Below, piece by piece: positions 35,801 through 46,875 of a DNA stretch of 64,000 nt. Position 1 is the first letter of the stretch. Every line of letters starts with the position of its first letter. Made by a program: the position numbers and the translations under genes. Source of the DNA: Hemerocallis citrina (Eukaryota; Streptophyta; Magnoliopsida; Asparagales; Asphodelaceae); NCBI GenBank assembly GCA_017893485.1, contig CM030360.1:19529708-19593707 (forward strand), written 5' to 3'. Under the pieces are notes generated by a model. That model searched no databases, was not told where the DNA came from, and was given only the letters and a program-made list of their open reading frames with translations.

Positions 35801-37069
35801 TATGAAATTAAAGTCTATAGTTTTAGACACATACAAGAGTGTCCAAAAAAATTTCAAGCTCAAAATACTTAGCCTATACTGAGTTAAAAAATCGGAAAGA
35901 TACAACAAAATACACACAGCCGCAGCACTTCTGGCTGCTCTCTGTTCGATTTTGGGTCCTGTGTTTGGGATATCAAATTGCTTCCAAATATTATGAAAAA
36001 AATCATGGATGTTCTACATACAAAGAAGAACAATTCTCCAGAGTTTGAGCTCAAAATTCAGAGCCATTTGAAAGCAAGAAATTCCCAAACTTACCCTCAC
36101 AAACAAGCTTCTTAACAAAACTCATAAAAATGAGTTGTTCTAATTATACAACTATCTTTCCTTAGCATGCCACTATCACACAGTGTTCTAAAAAGCGGCC
36201 TAAGCGCTAGGCGGCCCCCCAAGGCCTCGACTAGGGCCTAGGCGTTTATGAAAATCGGAAATGGGTTCTAGGCGGCTAAAATCGGACCTAGGCGGCGTTT
36301 AATCGGTCTAGGCGGGTCTAGGCGGACTAGACCCGCTTAGGCCTTAAGTAATTTTTAAAAAAAATTAAAAAAAAAGAAAAAAAAATCTACCGCTCTCACT
36401 TTCTCCTCCTAATAAAAAAAGTAAAAAACCCTAAATCGCGCTCTTCACTTTCACCCCCAAATCGCGCTCTTCACTTTCATCCCAAATCGCAGCTCCTCGG
36501 TTTACATTGGATATGGAGAAGATAGAGTCCTCATGTTCACCGATACAATAATACACCGATTCGACTATGTGAAGCCCATCTTACAATTGCAAGGAGAAAA
36601 AGTTCAATAGTAAGAAACTAAGAATGAGTAGCAATAAAGAGTAAAAAGGGGTAACAACAAAATAAACCTAAAAGATCGATAAATAAATATATAAATAAAT
36701 AAATAAATTTAAAAAACCACCTAGGGCCTAGCCGCTTAATCCCCGATTACAAGGTCTAGGCGCTAGGCCCCCATCGGCCGCCCGACTACCGCCTAGCGCT
36801 TTTTAGAACATTGCTATCACATATGTTAATCAAAATTCTCTAACTATTTCCACATGCTAAAAAAATTCACATACACATAAAAATTAAAATTTTAGAGCTG
36901 AGAGAAATCACCCACTTTTATAGTTGCAAGAAAAACTCCATGTAGGCCTTGCATGCTTCTTTCCTTGCTCCTTGCTTGTAGAACTTGCCAAACCCTACTA
37001 TGCTTCTCCTTATCCACTACTCTTCTCCTACAAAGACTCTTCCTTTTTCCACTCATTCTCTTTCTCCTC

Positions 37070-37110
<41 letters not shown>

Positions 37111-37794
37111 AAGAACATAAGATGAAAAAATGAGAGGTGACTAGAGTGGGAGGGAGTTTTTATAAGGAGAGGGAGAGCTAGGGTTTCTTTTGGGCCGGAA
37201 ATGGAGAGGTGGAGGGCTAGGATGGGAGTAGCTAGGATTGGGAGGATGTGTGGTTGAGATTAAGCCAACACATCAAGTGGAAGTTTCTTGGAAGCTTCGT
37301 TGGAAACTTCATGGAAGCTTCATATCTTCAATAGTTAAACACACATGGTGATTATCTCCACCATTGGATCTTCATCAAGATCCAATCCAAGATCATATGA
37401 TGCTAGGGTTCCTAACCCTAGGTTAGGTCAAGAAACCCTAGATTACCATACCCCAATTCTAACCCTAGTGCACAAATACAACCCACATTCAATTCAAGCA
37501 CTGACTTAATTGAAAATAACCAATATATATAAATTAAAATTCATAAAAATACATGTTTTATAGAAATTATAATTTTCTCCCGACAATTGTCTGGTCGAAA
37601 CAATCGGTACAACACCACAGTTTAATCGAGAAGATATTCCGAGTTTACCTCATCGAGTTCAGAACAGCTCGTATGTCTGAAATCTCTCAATTAAACTGAT
37701 AATTATTAGGAAAAATATGTAATCGTGTGCAATACTCATACGTGCATAGATTACAGTGCAAAAATAGCCATATGCTATTTTGCAGGGTATTACA
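32845..37794 (-). repeat. LARD 3' LTR (left), with insertions
   Basis: 4950 bp, about 4.3 kb after removing the hAT element at 36181-36813 and its extra TSD. It also holds about 165 bp (about 33762-33926) missing from the other LTR. A 34-base T run lies at 37076-37109. Small frames inside (33706-34065, 34552-34797, 35684-36048) show no domain and are not called as genes. Confidence 0.88.
36181..36813. mobile_element. Non-autonomous hAT transposon, 633 bp
   Basis: The ends are CAGTGTTCTAAAAAGCG and, reverse-complemented, CAATGTTCTAAAAAGCG. They form 17-bp terminal inverted repeats with one mismatch. The 8-bp TSD CTATCACA flanks it (36173-36180 and 36814-36821). The other LARD LTR has the empty site (CTGTCACA once, near 42603). 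An 8-bp TSD and CA-TG-type ends define hAT. The subterminal parts repeat GCCTAGGCGG-like words in both directions. There is no transposase. Confidence 0.92.
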
Positions 37795-37808
37795 TCACTC
37801 CCTCCTTA
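37795..37808 (-). other. LARD polypurine tract
   Basis: The minus strand reads AAGGAGGGAGTGA immediately before the 3' LTR start TGTAATACCC. This is the expected plus-strand primer. Confidence 0.85.
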
Positions 37809-38199
37809 GAATCTTTCTGTCCTCAGAACAACGATAGTGAAGAAAACAAAACACAAACATTAATGGTTCAATGGACATTTCCCTGAACCATATCTAGTTC
37901 CTCAAGTGATATTCTTGACGAACTGGTCTTCCGCCAAATTGAATTGTTGTCCCTCAGTCTTCTGAACAGATTAATCATGAAGTTGACGCTGACATTCCTC
38001 TGTTTATGTTCTGGAGTGGGTTGTAGCTGCATTACTTTGCTTGTCTTTGTCCACAAGTGATGTTGACTTACTTTTTGAGTACGAGTTTTTCTGGTCAGTG
38101 GCCACTCCCTCCTTAGAAAAGACGAAGTCGCACAATTCGGTTCTGATCTTCAGGCAGCTCCTGTTACCTGCATATCAGGTTATGAGTTTGCTTTTTCGA

Positions 38200-38375
38200 C
38201 ATCCGGCTGCAAATTTGCCTTCTGGACATTCGGTTGCAGGTTTGCCTTCTGGATGCTCGGTTGCATATTTGCCTTCTAATCTCCAGTTGTAGGTCTGCCT
38301 TCTAAACATTCGGTTGCAGACTTGCCCTCCGATATCTAGTTGTAGGTTTGCCTCCATTGATGTCTAGTTACAGAC
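38200..38375 (-). repeat. 27-bp tandem repeat coding a nonapeptide
   Basis: About seven units spaced 27 bp (GGCTGC/GGTTGC marks at 38205, 38232, 38259, 38286, 38312, 38339, 38366). On the minus strand (38175-38357) they give an open 9-residue repeat such as EGKYATEHP / EGKPATECP / EGKFAAGCR. The period is a whole number of codons. It lies downstream of the Gag-like frame, in another frame, within the LARD interior. Confidence 0.8.
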
Positions 38376-38635
38376 TAATCACCAATGAACACGACCGCAC
38401 CAAGCTCATAGAAAAAAAATGAAGTACACTGAGACTGGTTCAGACATAGGGAAGATCACAATCATAAGTTGGAAAGCGCTACCATATGATTTACGATCAT
38501 CCTATCTGCCAACTAAGCTTAATTTTGAAAAAAAGTCATTCATCCGAGAAGCAGTACACTGGAAAGTTTTTCAAAACATCATATTATTCATAGCTGAGTT
38601 GAACATTCACAATACAAAGTAGATTTCATCTTTCT

Positions 38636-39289
38636 TCAACTTCCCAAATATTTCAAAATATAGTTGGTCCACTTAATCTTAATTTTATTACTGACGTTCT
38701 GTTTCTTGCTTGATGAGCATACTCCTTGTAGTTGTGGGAAATTTGGCTTGATATGTCCAAATTTTCCACAGTTGAAAGAATTTTTGGCTGTAATTATTGG
38801 GCGTTTTGACTTGAGGTGTCCGTCTTTCCCACATTCAAAACAACTCTTGGTGGTAATTGCCTTCTTGGAGCGTTTTCTTTTGGAACATTTGGTTCTTTTC
38901 CCAGTTCCCCTTGCTTTGATAATCTTCTCAGCAGTTCTTGGCTTGGTGTCTTCCGGGAGTTCATACCAATGATTCTGTAAGCGTGTCATATAGGATTGAA
39001 GTTGCCTTTGCTCTTTCTTTAGGTGTGCAATCTTCTGCTCGGCCTGGCGAACCTCCTTGTCCTTACTTTCCTTTAACATTTTCATTCTCAGATATATGTC
39101 GGCTTTTATATGTTGCTCCACGGTTGGGCTTGATGATAGTGGGAGTGAGTCCCCTACATTCTCGGTCTGTTGTGGAACTTCCATTATTTCTTTCTCCACT
39201 GACATTGGTCCATTTGTGGGCATCGGTTCACCTGCTGCCACTGACACATCATTGACGAAGATATCTTCAAACACCATTCTGCAAAACAT
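38636..39289 (-). CDS. LARD Gag-like zinc-knuckle protein, 217 aa
   Basis: The only sizeable frame in the LARD interior, starting 132 bp downstream of the primer site. It has a charged, coiled-coil-like middle (about residues 65-110, rich in K, E, Q), a basic stretch (RGTGKRTKCSKRKRSKK), then two zinc-knuckle-like motifs: CFECGKDGHLKSKRP, which lacks the last Cys, and FNCGKFGHIKPNFP, which lacks two ligands. Nothing follows that resembles protease, integrase or RT. It most resembles the C-terminal half of a retrotransposon Gag that has decayed or been trimmed. The frame is intact, but the lost zinc ligands suggest it no longer binds RNA normally. Calling it Gag-derived is inference from the knuckles and position. 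Confidence 0.55.
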   Translation of the reverse strand: MFCRMVFEDIFVNDVSVAAGEPMPTNGPMSVEKEIMEVPQQTENVGDSLPLSSSPTVEQHIKADIYLRMKMLKESKDKEVRQAEQKIAHLKKEQRQLQSYMTRLQNHWYELPEDTKPRTAEKIIKARGTGKRTKCSKRKRSKKAITTKSCFECGKDGHLKSKRPIITAKNSFNCGKFGHIKPNFPQLQGVCSSSKKQNVSNKIKIKWTNYILKYLGS

Positions 39290-39420
39290 AAATGAGTTTA
39301 GTCCTGTTTAGAGAGGTATCATAGATATATCGATTACTCTAATTATCTGAACATAAACCGGTCTCTAACTGGCACTTCAAGTTTTAATTTCCTACTTTGT
39401 TAGACTGCAATTTGAAGTCA

Positions 39421-39432
39421 GCTCTGATACCA
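39421..39432 (-). other. LARD primer binding site
   Basis: The minus strand reads TGGTATCAGAGC exactly, 4 bases inside the 5' LTR end. This is the full match to the 3' end of initiator tRNA-Met. Confidence 0.92.
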
Positions 39433-39436
39433 CTTC

Positions 39437-42400
39437 TGTAGCACCACGGATCCCCGTTATCTGACATCCATGACACAACCAGAATCTCTGCCTTCAAATG
39501 CATCTCAAAGCAGTAAATAACGCGGAAATTTAAACACTTTTATTGCCATCAGAGTTATTACATCAATAATTACAAATATCAATTTGTCCTTGAACAAGGA
39601 ATATAAATTACATAACTTATTACAACTGATTACAAAGAAAATTCAGGCTCCTCTTGCAAAGCTTGTCAGCTGTCTTCCAGATCGGCAATCGATTGGTCAT
39701 CGCCGAAACTCCGCCGAGTGGTCTATCTGCCTTCCTGGGACTTGCCCCTCGGCTTGAGCATTCTGCTGCGCAACTCTGATATTTCTGCACCCGTTCGAGG
39801 GTAGGCATGCATACTGCCACCCTACTTGGATGCCCTGCTGGTCTGGCTCTCTGCCCTCTCGACCCGGTATCTAACACCTAAAAAGTAGGGTACGTCAGTA
39901 ATTCTACTGATGTAATACTGATAAGAAAACAACGATTCTCCAACTATCACACTCAAAAATCATCTGGAATGGGAATAAATGTGTATCCTGATTTTCTAGT
40001 GTTCGTGTATGCCATGACTTGAAGTCTAATAGAAAACACAGAGTACAGAACAGATGCACTTAATCTAATGTAAGCAAGACTCTAGACACACATGCATCCC
40101 ATACTATATGTGCCCCAGATTATGCCGTTTCTCCAGTTCATGGATTTGAACCCTCGCTATGCAAATGCATTCTAATTCGGTCAACTTCCTGTTCCTGATA
40201 GTATGACATGGTTGAGGAGGTATAAATAAAAGAAATAATTCAGGGTGCTATCCCGTTGTCACCAATAATTGTTGCATCGGACCCTCCTCGAATGCTGTGA
40301 CGAACTTATAGATATGCAACAACATATCCATTGCGCAGAGGATCCATTATGATCCGTCCGTGTCCACCAATATAGACCATGACAGCCTCGAAGATCTAAA
40401 AACTCCCTATCCGCCAGGAAATCGACATCCCGTTCTTACCATGGTACTTCAGGAATCAACAGTGCAAGATACGCACAGCAGCACGTATCCCTAATGACAG
40501 GAAGAGACAATCCCATAGTATCACAACCTAGTGCTAACTCTCAGAACGAGTTGGATTATAGGGAATCACCCCTAACACCAATTCGATCTTCGAGCGAAAC
40601 AATAAAGGAAAACCTAATCAATCCAGTTTACTGAAAACATGTTGTTATCCAAAATATACATGGTATCGATTAACAATGTCGAGCCCGACTGGTCTGTCAA
40701 AATAACAATCATCACGGAAATCACATCCACTGATTCCCAATACCTTCACAGGTCAGCGACCAAATAATCCCGGTCCGTGACCATCAGCGAGTAGTCCAAC
40801 GGCGCCCTGAGGATGCGATATAATTTAAATGAAGGTAAGCACACTCATAACTATTAATTCTCAACCATTGACAGGCTCAGGCATCGAGACACCAAACACA
40901 AACTGACCAGAGCCATATCCCAACTCACTCATGTCCACCATGAGCACTAAGTACAGGAACTTGTCTAAGTTCCAAATAAAATGCTAAAAACATTACTAAA
41001 AAGACGATAGCTCATGATTACCATATCGCGGTATGCAGAGGGTTCCTCATCAATCGTCCGACAAAATTGTTCAAATAGCAGTAGCTGTGACCCAAGCTAC
41101 GCTCATCAGAATCCAACACACTCAGAATTTTTAGAGGGGTAGGGAGTCCCACTGCAATCCCCTAGTGGATATTTTCCTCAAATCTTTAAAGAACTCAAGT
41201 TCCCAAGCTAACTTAAGCTTGAGGTCAAACTAAACAACAGGTTGCTGAACTTGCAATGTCCATCACTTCCAGCACACAAGTTAGAATTGCTTGATATCCC
41301 TCATTCTGGAAAGATAAGATCCTAGTCTACAACTCTCTAGTTAACCATTTCCTCAAATTCAATCATCTGGACACTATTTAAATCTCATATACTCTCAATA
41401 GTATATTCCTTCATGCACTCGCTGCACCTTTCCGATATCATAAAAACTTGCTCACTCATCGGAATTACTTGATTCTGGGTTCAATGGAAAGGTGGAAGTG
41501 TCTACTACAACTTCCTAGTTGAACACTTCCTCAGATTCAATCATTAGAGTCTTCAAAAACACCAAATTCCACCAGGTATACAAACAGGGGAAAAATTGAT
41601 TCTTCAATAAACAGGGCATCGACTAGACTAGATCTGTCCTAGTCTTTAAAAAAATCATAACTCTCAACCTACAAACTGGAATTAGAAGATTCCAGTTGGG
41701 TTAGAAAGCTATGACTCCCTACTACGACTCTCTAGTAGGTCAATTTCCCAAATTCTTAACGAATAATTCCAGAATTTTCTATCTTTATAGAATAGTCGAT
41801 TTGCACTAGGCTGAACATAGTCCACTTTAAAATTCAATAACAAATCCACCTTAAGTCCAATGCTCATGAAATTTGAGATTCTCAATCCAAAAATATACCA
41901 TTTCATTGCATCCAAAATTTGTATTCAGATTCATCTCACACAGTGATTCATCACTCCCCAAACAATGTACAAAATTTTAATTGCTCCTTCCGCAGGGTAT
42001 TTACTACCCCTTACTAATAATTTTGAAACCTCATAAAATGACCCTAAAATTTGAGAATCATCAACTAGACTCATACCAAAAGATACTCCCAAAATTTCAT
42101 AGCAATCTCATGTATACACAAAGAGTTAGGGTCAGGTGAACCTCATTCCAAAAACAGTCAGTTGCAGTTTCCATATCCAAGCCAATCACCTTCTACAATT
42201 TCTTTGAATTATCAAACGTCCTTGAAAAATTACGAAATTAAAGACTATTGTTTAAGACACATATAAGAGTGTCCACAAAAAATTTCCAGCTCAAAATACT
42301 CAGCCTATACTGAGTTACAAAATCAGAAAGATACAACAAAATACACACAGCAGTAGCACTTCTGGCTGCTCTCTGTCCGATTTTGGGTCCTATGTTTGGG

Positions 42401-43549
42401 CTATCAAATTGCTTCCAAATGTTATGAAAAGAATCATGGACGTTTACATACATAGAAGAACAATTCTCCAGAGTTTGAGCTCAAAATTCTGAGCCATTTG
42501 AGAGCAAGAAATTTCCAAACTTACCCTCACAAACAAGCTTCTTAACAAAACTCATAAAAATGAGTTGTTCTAATTATACAACTATCTTTCCTTAGCATGC
42601 CACTGTCACATATGTTAATCAAAATTCTCTAACTATTTCCACATGCTAAAAAAATTCACATACACATCAAAATTAAAATTTTAGGGTTGAGAGAAATCAC
42701 CCACTTTTATAGTTGCAAGAAAAACTCCTTGTAGGCCTTGCTTGCTCTTTTCCTTGCTCCTTACTTGTAGAACTTGCTAAACCCTACTATGCTTATCCTT
42801 CTTCACTACTCTTATCCTACAAAGATTCCTCCTTTTTCCACTCCTTCTCTTTCTCCTCTTTCTGTTCCTTTTTTTTTTGAAGAACATGAGATGAAAAAAT
42901 GAGAGGTGAATGGAGTGGGAGGGAATTTTTATAAAGAGAAGGAGAGCAAGGGTTTCTTTTGGGCCAAAAATGGAGAGGTGGAGGGCTATGATGGGAGGAG
43001 CTTGGATTGGGAGGATGTGTGGTTGAGATTAAGCCAACACATCAAGTGGAAGTTTCTTGGAAGCTTTTTGGAAACTTCATGGAAGCTTCCTATCTTCAAT
43101 AGTCAAACACACATCGTGATTATCTCCACCATTGGATCTTCATCATGATCCGATCCAAGATCAGATGATGCTAGGGTTCCTAACCCTAGGTTAGGTCAAG
43201 AAACCCTAGGTCACCATACCCCAATTCTAACCCTAGTGCACAAATACAACCCACATTCAATTCAAGCACTGGCTTAATTAAAAATAACCAATACATATAA
43301 ATTAAAATCCATAAAAATACATGTTTTATAGAAATTATAACTTTCTCCTGACAATTGTCTGTTCAAAACAATCGGGACAATACCACAGTTTAATCGAGAA
43401 GATATTCCAAGTTTACCTCATCGGGTTCAGAACAGCTCGTAGTTCTGAAATCTCTCAATTAAACTGATAATTATTAGGAAAAATATGTAATCGTGTGCAA
43501 TACTCAGACAGTGCAAAAATAGCTATATGCTATTTTGCGGGGTATTACA
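39437..43549 (-). repeat. LARD 5' LTR (right)
   Basis: 4113 bp, aligned along its length with 32845-37794 with many scattered substitutions. It lacks the hAT element and the 165-bp segment of the left LTR. The frames at 39620-39877 and, in the solo LTR, 47057-47254 are homologous stretches near the LTR edge, but have no recognisable domain. Confidence 0.9.
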
Positions 43550-43764
43550 TTCTTCAAGCCCAAGTTCTCCCAGTTTTAGAGCACATCAAAAGGGAGATAC
43601 TCCTCATCGTCTTCAACCTCATCTTCACTGCCAACATTCTCCTCACATGGCATAGAGAGAAGAGATAATTAAAAGAAATAAAAAAAAGAAACAAAAGAAT
43701 GAAAACTTATGCTTGCAGTCGATCGCTGAATTTGCGGTCGACTGCAACTATGTTTACCCCCCTT

Positions 43765-43769
43765 TTATT

Positions 43770-43856
<87 letters not shown>

Positions 43857-43857
43857 T
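43765..43857. repeat. ATT trinucleotide microsatellite
   Basis: About 30 tandem ATT units with one interruption near 43790. It creates artificial poly-Asn and poly-Ile frames on the minus strand. Confidence 0.97.
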
Positions 43858-43859
43858 TC

Positions 43860-44722
43860 TTCTTGAAATAAAAAAATATTTTTTTGGGATAAACACGACA
43901 AATGAAATTATCTTTAATAAAACGGTAACAAATTTCTATATATTTTGTGCGACTATGTTGGTTTGCATTCTGAGTTATGTGAACAATTCTAGTATTATCA
44001 TATTTAATTGGAATATGATTGAGAAATAACTTATAATCCTCCAATATGTGTTTCATCCATAATACTTGTGCATAACATGATCCTGCAGTTATGTATTCGG
44101 TTTCGGTGGTGGATAACGTAATAGAGTTTTGTTTCTTTGAAGCCCATGATACTAAACAATTTTCAAGAAAGTGACATGTGTCGTTTGTATTTTTTCGGTC
44201 AATTAAACTTCTAGCATAACTGGTATCCGAATATCCTACAAGAAAAAAATTTCTATTTTTCGGATACCAAAGTCCCACACTTGGAGTACCTTTAAGGTGT
44301 CGAATAATATGTTTAACCGCAACAAAATGTGATTCTTTAAGACACGATTGAAAACAGACACATAGAAAAACACTGAACATAATGTCATAACGAGATGCAG
44401 TAATATAAATTAAATTATCTATCATACCACGGTAGGTAGAAATATCAACGTTTTTACTATTTTTGTCCTCTGAGAGTTTTGTAGTAGTTGTCACTAGTGT
44501 TTTGTATATGTTTGCGCTTTGCAATCCAAACTTTTTAAATAACTCTCTCACGTATTTAAATTAATTTATGAAGATTCTGTCTTTACTTTGTTTTATTTGA
44601 ATATAAGAAAAATAGTTTAACTCACCTATCATTCTCATATTAAATTCATTCTGTATTTGTTTTGAAAATTCCTTACATATATTTTTATTATTAAAATCAA
44701 AAATTAATATAAGAAGATCTTA
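43860..44722 (-). pseudogene. SIRE-like copia RT/RNase H fragment
   Basis: The minus strand reads the end of RT and the RNase H domain of a Ty1/copia element. Order: a segment matching the region after the YVDD box (ICKEFSKQIQNEFNMRMIGE, SYIQIKQSKDRIF), an in-frame TAA near 44561-44563, then YVRELFKKFG, STYRGMIDNLIYITASRYDI, HLKGTPSVGLWYP, and STTETEYITA of RNase H. The wording resembles the SIRE/Maximus lineage. The 3' end dissolves into the ATT repeat, and the 5' end stops near the YVDD box where the CACTA-like block begins. The GTCGAT/GTCGAC pair at 43718 and 43737 lies just downstream. The LTR of the same element is probably that at 31972-32443, now separated by the LARD. Confidence 0.85.
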
Positions 44723-45336
44723 TGGCAATACAAATCGCACAGGATTTTTCGGGGTTTTATTGGGCTATCCCGGCATTTCTGAAAATGCCACCAGAAACAC
44801 CGCTATAGCGAGCGTCAGGGCAGATATAGGGTCTATTCCGACATTTTTTTAGCAACGCCACTATAGCCTATATCTATCCTGGAGTTTAATTGAAAAAATG
44901 CCGGTATAGTGCTTTTGTCAGAAAAAAGGAAAAGGTCATCTATCCCGGTGTTTTTGAGCAAAAACGCCAGGATAGGTTGTTAATTTTTTTATAAAAAAAC
45001 ACCCTATTGACAAAAACGTCAGGATAGACAGGTATTTTTTTTTAATTTTTTTTTGAATTTTAAAACATTTTTAATAAAAATAATTACCCTACATGAAATA
45101 AAAATTCATATATATGTTATAAAACAGTTATAAAGGGATGTATCGTATATTATCAGTGATTTCTGAGATATATTTCAACCCCAAACTTCTATCCATCCTC
45201 CTCCCTAGTAGGAAACAAAAAAAAAAACTACCTCACATGAATGAAAAGCCGGATTCAAATATTCTAATTATAGCATAGATAACATGAACCGGCATCACTT
45301 AATTTAAGTTCTAATTATATATATGAAAAGCCAGTT

Positions 45337-45570
45337 CTAGGTCACCACACTTGAGTACATATCGATGAGACTAGCAAGCAATCTGACGTTCATTTTGATA
45401 TTGGCTTTATCTATGTAGGTATGAACCAATCTTCCTTCATCCAAGGCTACAAGCTTGGCATAGGTAGTAAGAACAGTTGTGAGGGTGAATGCATTGGGCG
45501 AGGACTAGTGAGTTGCATCTTAGCTGGGAAGAGCACCATTGCTTCAATGAAGCACCCAACCTGCAAAGAA
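45337..45570 (-). pseudogene. PPR protein gene fragment
   Basis: On the minus strand one frame gives GCFIEAMVLFPAKMQL, and a second frame continues LTTVLTTYAKLVALDEG, RLVHTYIDKANIKMNV and LLASLIDMYSS. Together they match one and a half pentatricopeptide repeats of the PLS class, whose members act in organelle RNA processing. A frameshift separates the pieces and there is no start or further repeat. It lies just inside the left subterminal repeats of the CACTA-like element, so capture by the transposon is the likely origin. No function is expected. Confidence 0.65.
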
Positions 45571-46875
45571 CTAATGAAACTTTTATAAATTTTAACATTC
45601 ATATTTATAGCGATTACCATTTTATAAATGCCAATTTTGAACATAGTTGAAACTGAGGGCTTGAACGAGGGCTTGAACGGCATGTGTAGCAAAACTGATT
45701 TACGATTAAGGAATGAAAGCCTCGTAAAGGTAAATGCAATCAATGTTAGGATGAACGTGAATATTAAGATCATTTAATAATTTCCAGTGTCAGACAACTG
45801 AATAAATAAAGAACCAATCAAGAATAGTGATAAGGAATATAGTCATGAATAGTGATAAGGAATATAGTCATTAAAGCAATTCTTCATTCTTATGTAATTT
45901 GATGGTTTCCGCCGGGACCAGGCTTCACTCTTAAGCGCACAAATAATTGTGAAACAATTTATGGTTTCCGCCGATTGCAAGAATGAGTTTATTAGTTCTT
46001 TTTCTTCAACTCAAATCCTCCCTAAAACCATTCTCTCTATCTCCCCTATAGAAGGCCACTCATCCTTTCTCTTTTTTCTTGACGCAAAAACGAAAATCAT
46101 GAAGCGTCAACATGCTTAACTTCACAATCATCTATATGGACAAGGCACGAGTAATTTAAAACAAGAAAAAACAATCAAAAAAAAAAGTACATAACCAGCT
46201 CACCTGCTTTAGACATTACAGTTTAGAAGCTTCATATATGGCACAGCCATGAAATGGGTCTGATCTTGGTGAAACTAAACTCGGGTTTCTGAATGAGAGC
46301 CGGATGCTCGCCCAGGAGGAATTGTTAGAAATTTGCTAACTTGTTTCACCCATCCATCCGTTCCCCATACACACAACTAAAATAAGCACGTGAAAGATAC
46401 CATCATATGTGAAAGAAATATTTTTGAATTTTTTATCTTACTTAAATGCATAATTTGTAATATAGTAATTAACAGCGAAATATGAAGACTAATTTTAACT
46501 GAGAAAAATCTTACATGAGCATCTGCTCCAGATGAGAACATTTAGAGTATTAGAAAATGCAAGGCCGGTTATACTCTTCTGGTGGCCTCTACGCATGCTT
46601 TTAACCTGTAAGAATTAATGAAAGATATATATACATAAATTTCAATTAATCTACAAATTGAACTAGTACAGGAAGAGTAATAAGTTTTTCGATTCAAATG
46701 AGAGCAACCTCATCAATGCGAACATTGTAGATTTGAATCGTTGTCTAGGAAATATGAATCATTCTTTGATAGTGCAAAACAATGGACAACTTCTTCAGGA
46801 TTCACATCACTAATCTCATTGGTCATGAGTATGCCACTTGAAGGTTTTCACAGCAGAGGTGCAGCAAGTGCTGTA

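Larger units (their letters stand above)
32845..43549 (-). mobile_element. LARD-like LTR retrotransposon with giant LTRs
   Basis: 10.7 kb, bounded by a perfect TSD TTCTT (32840-32844 and 43550-43554). LTRs are 32845-37794 (4950 bp, including a hAT element) and 39437-43549 (4113 bp). They begin TGTAGCACC and end GGTATTACA. The interior is only 1642 bp (37795-39436). A perfect TGGTATCAGAGC primer site lies next to the right LTR and a purine tract next to the left LTR, so the element reads on the minus strand. No protease, integrase or RT is present. Very long LTRs with a short non-pol interior match the LARD type of non-autonomous element. It is inserted into the SIRE-like copia remnant. Confidence 0.9.

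Noticed and set aside
43707..43901. Minus-strand frame encoding a long poly-Asn protein
   Set aside because: It is the ATT microsatellite read in frame; no other coding signal.
44522..44722. An intact copia RT continuing across the CACTA-like block
   Set aside because: The sequence right of 54067 does not continue the RT frame, so the copia copy is truncated there.
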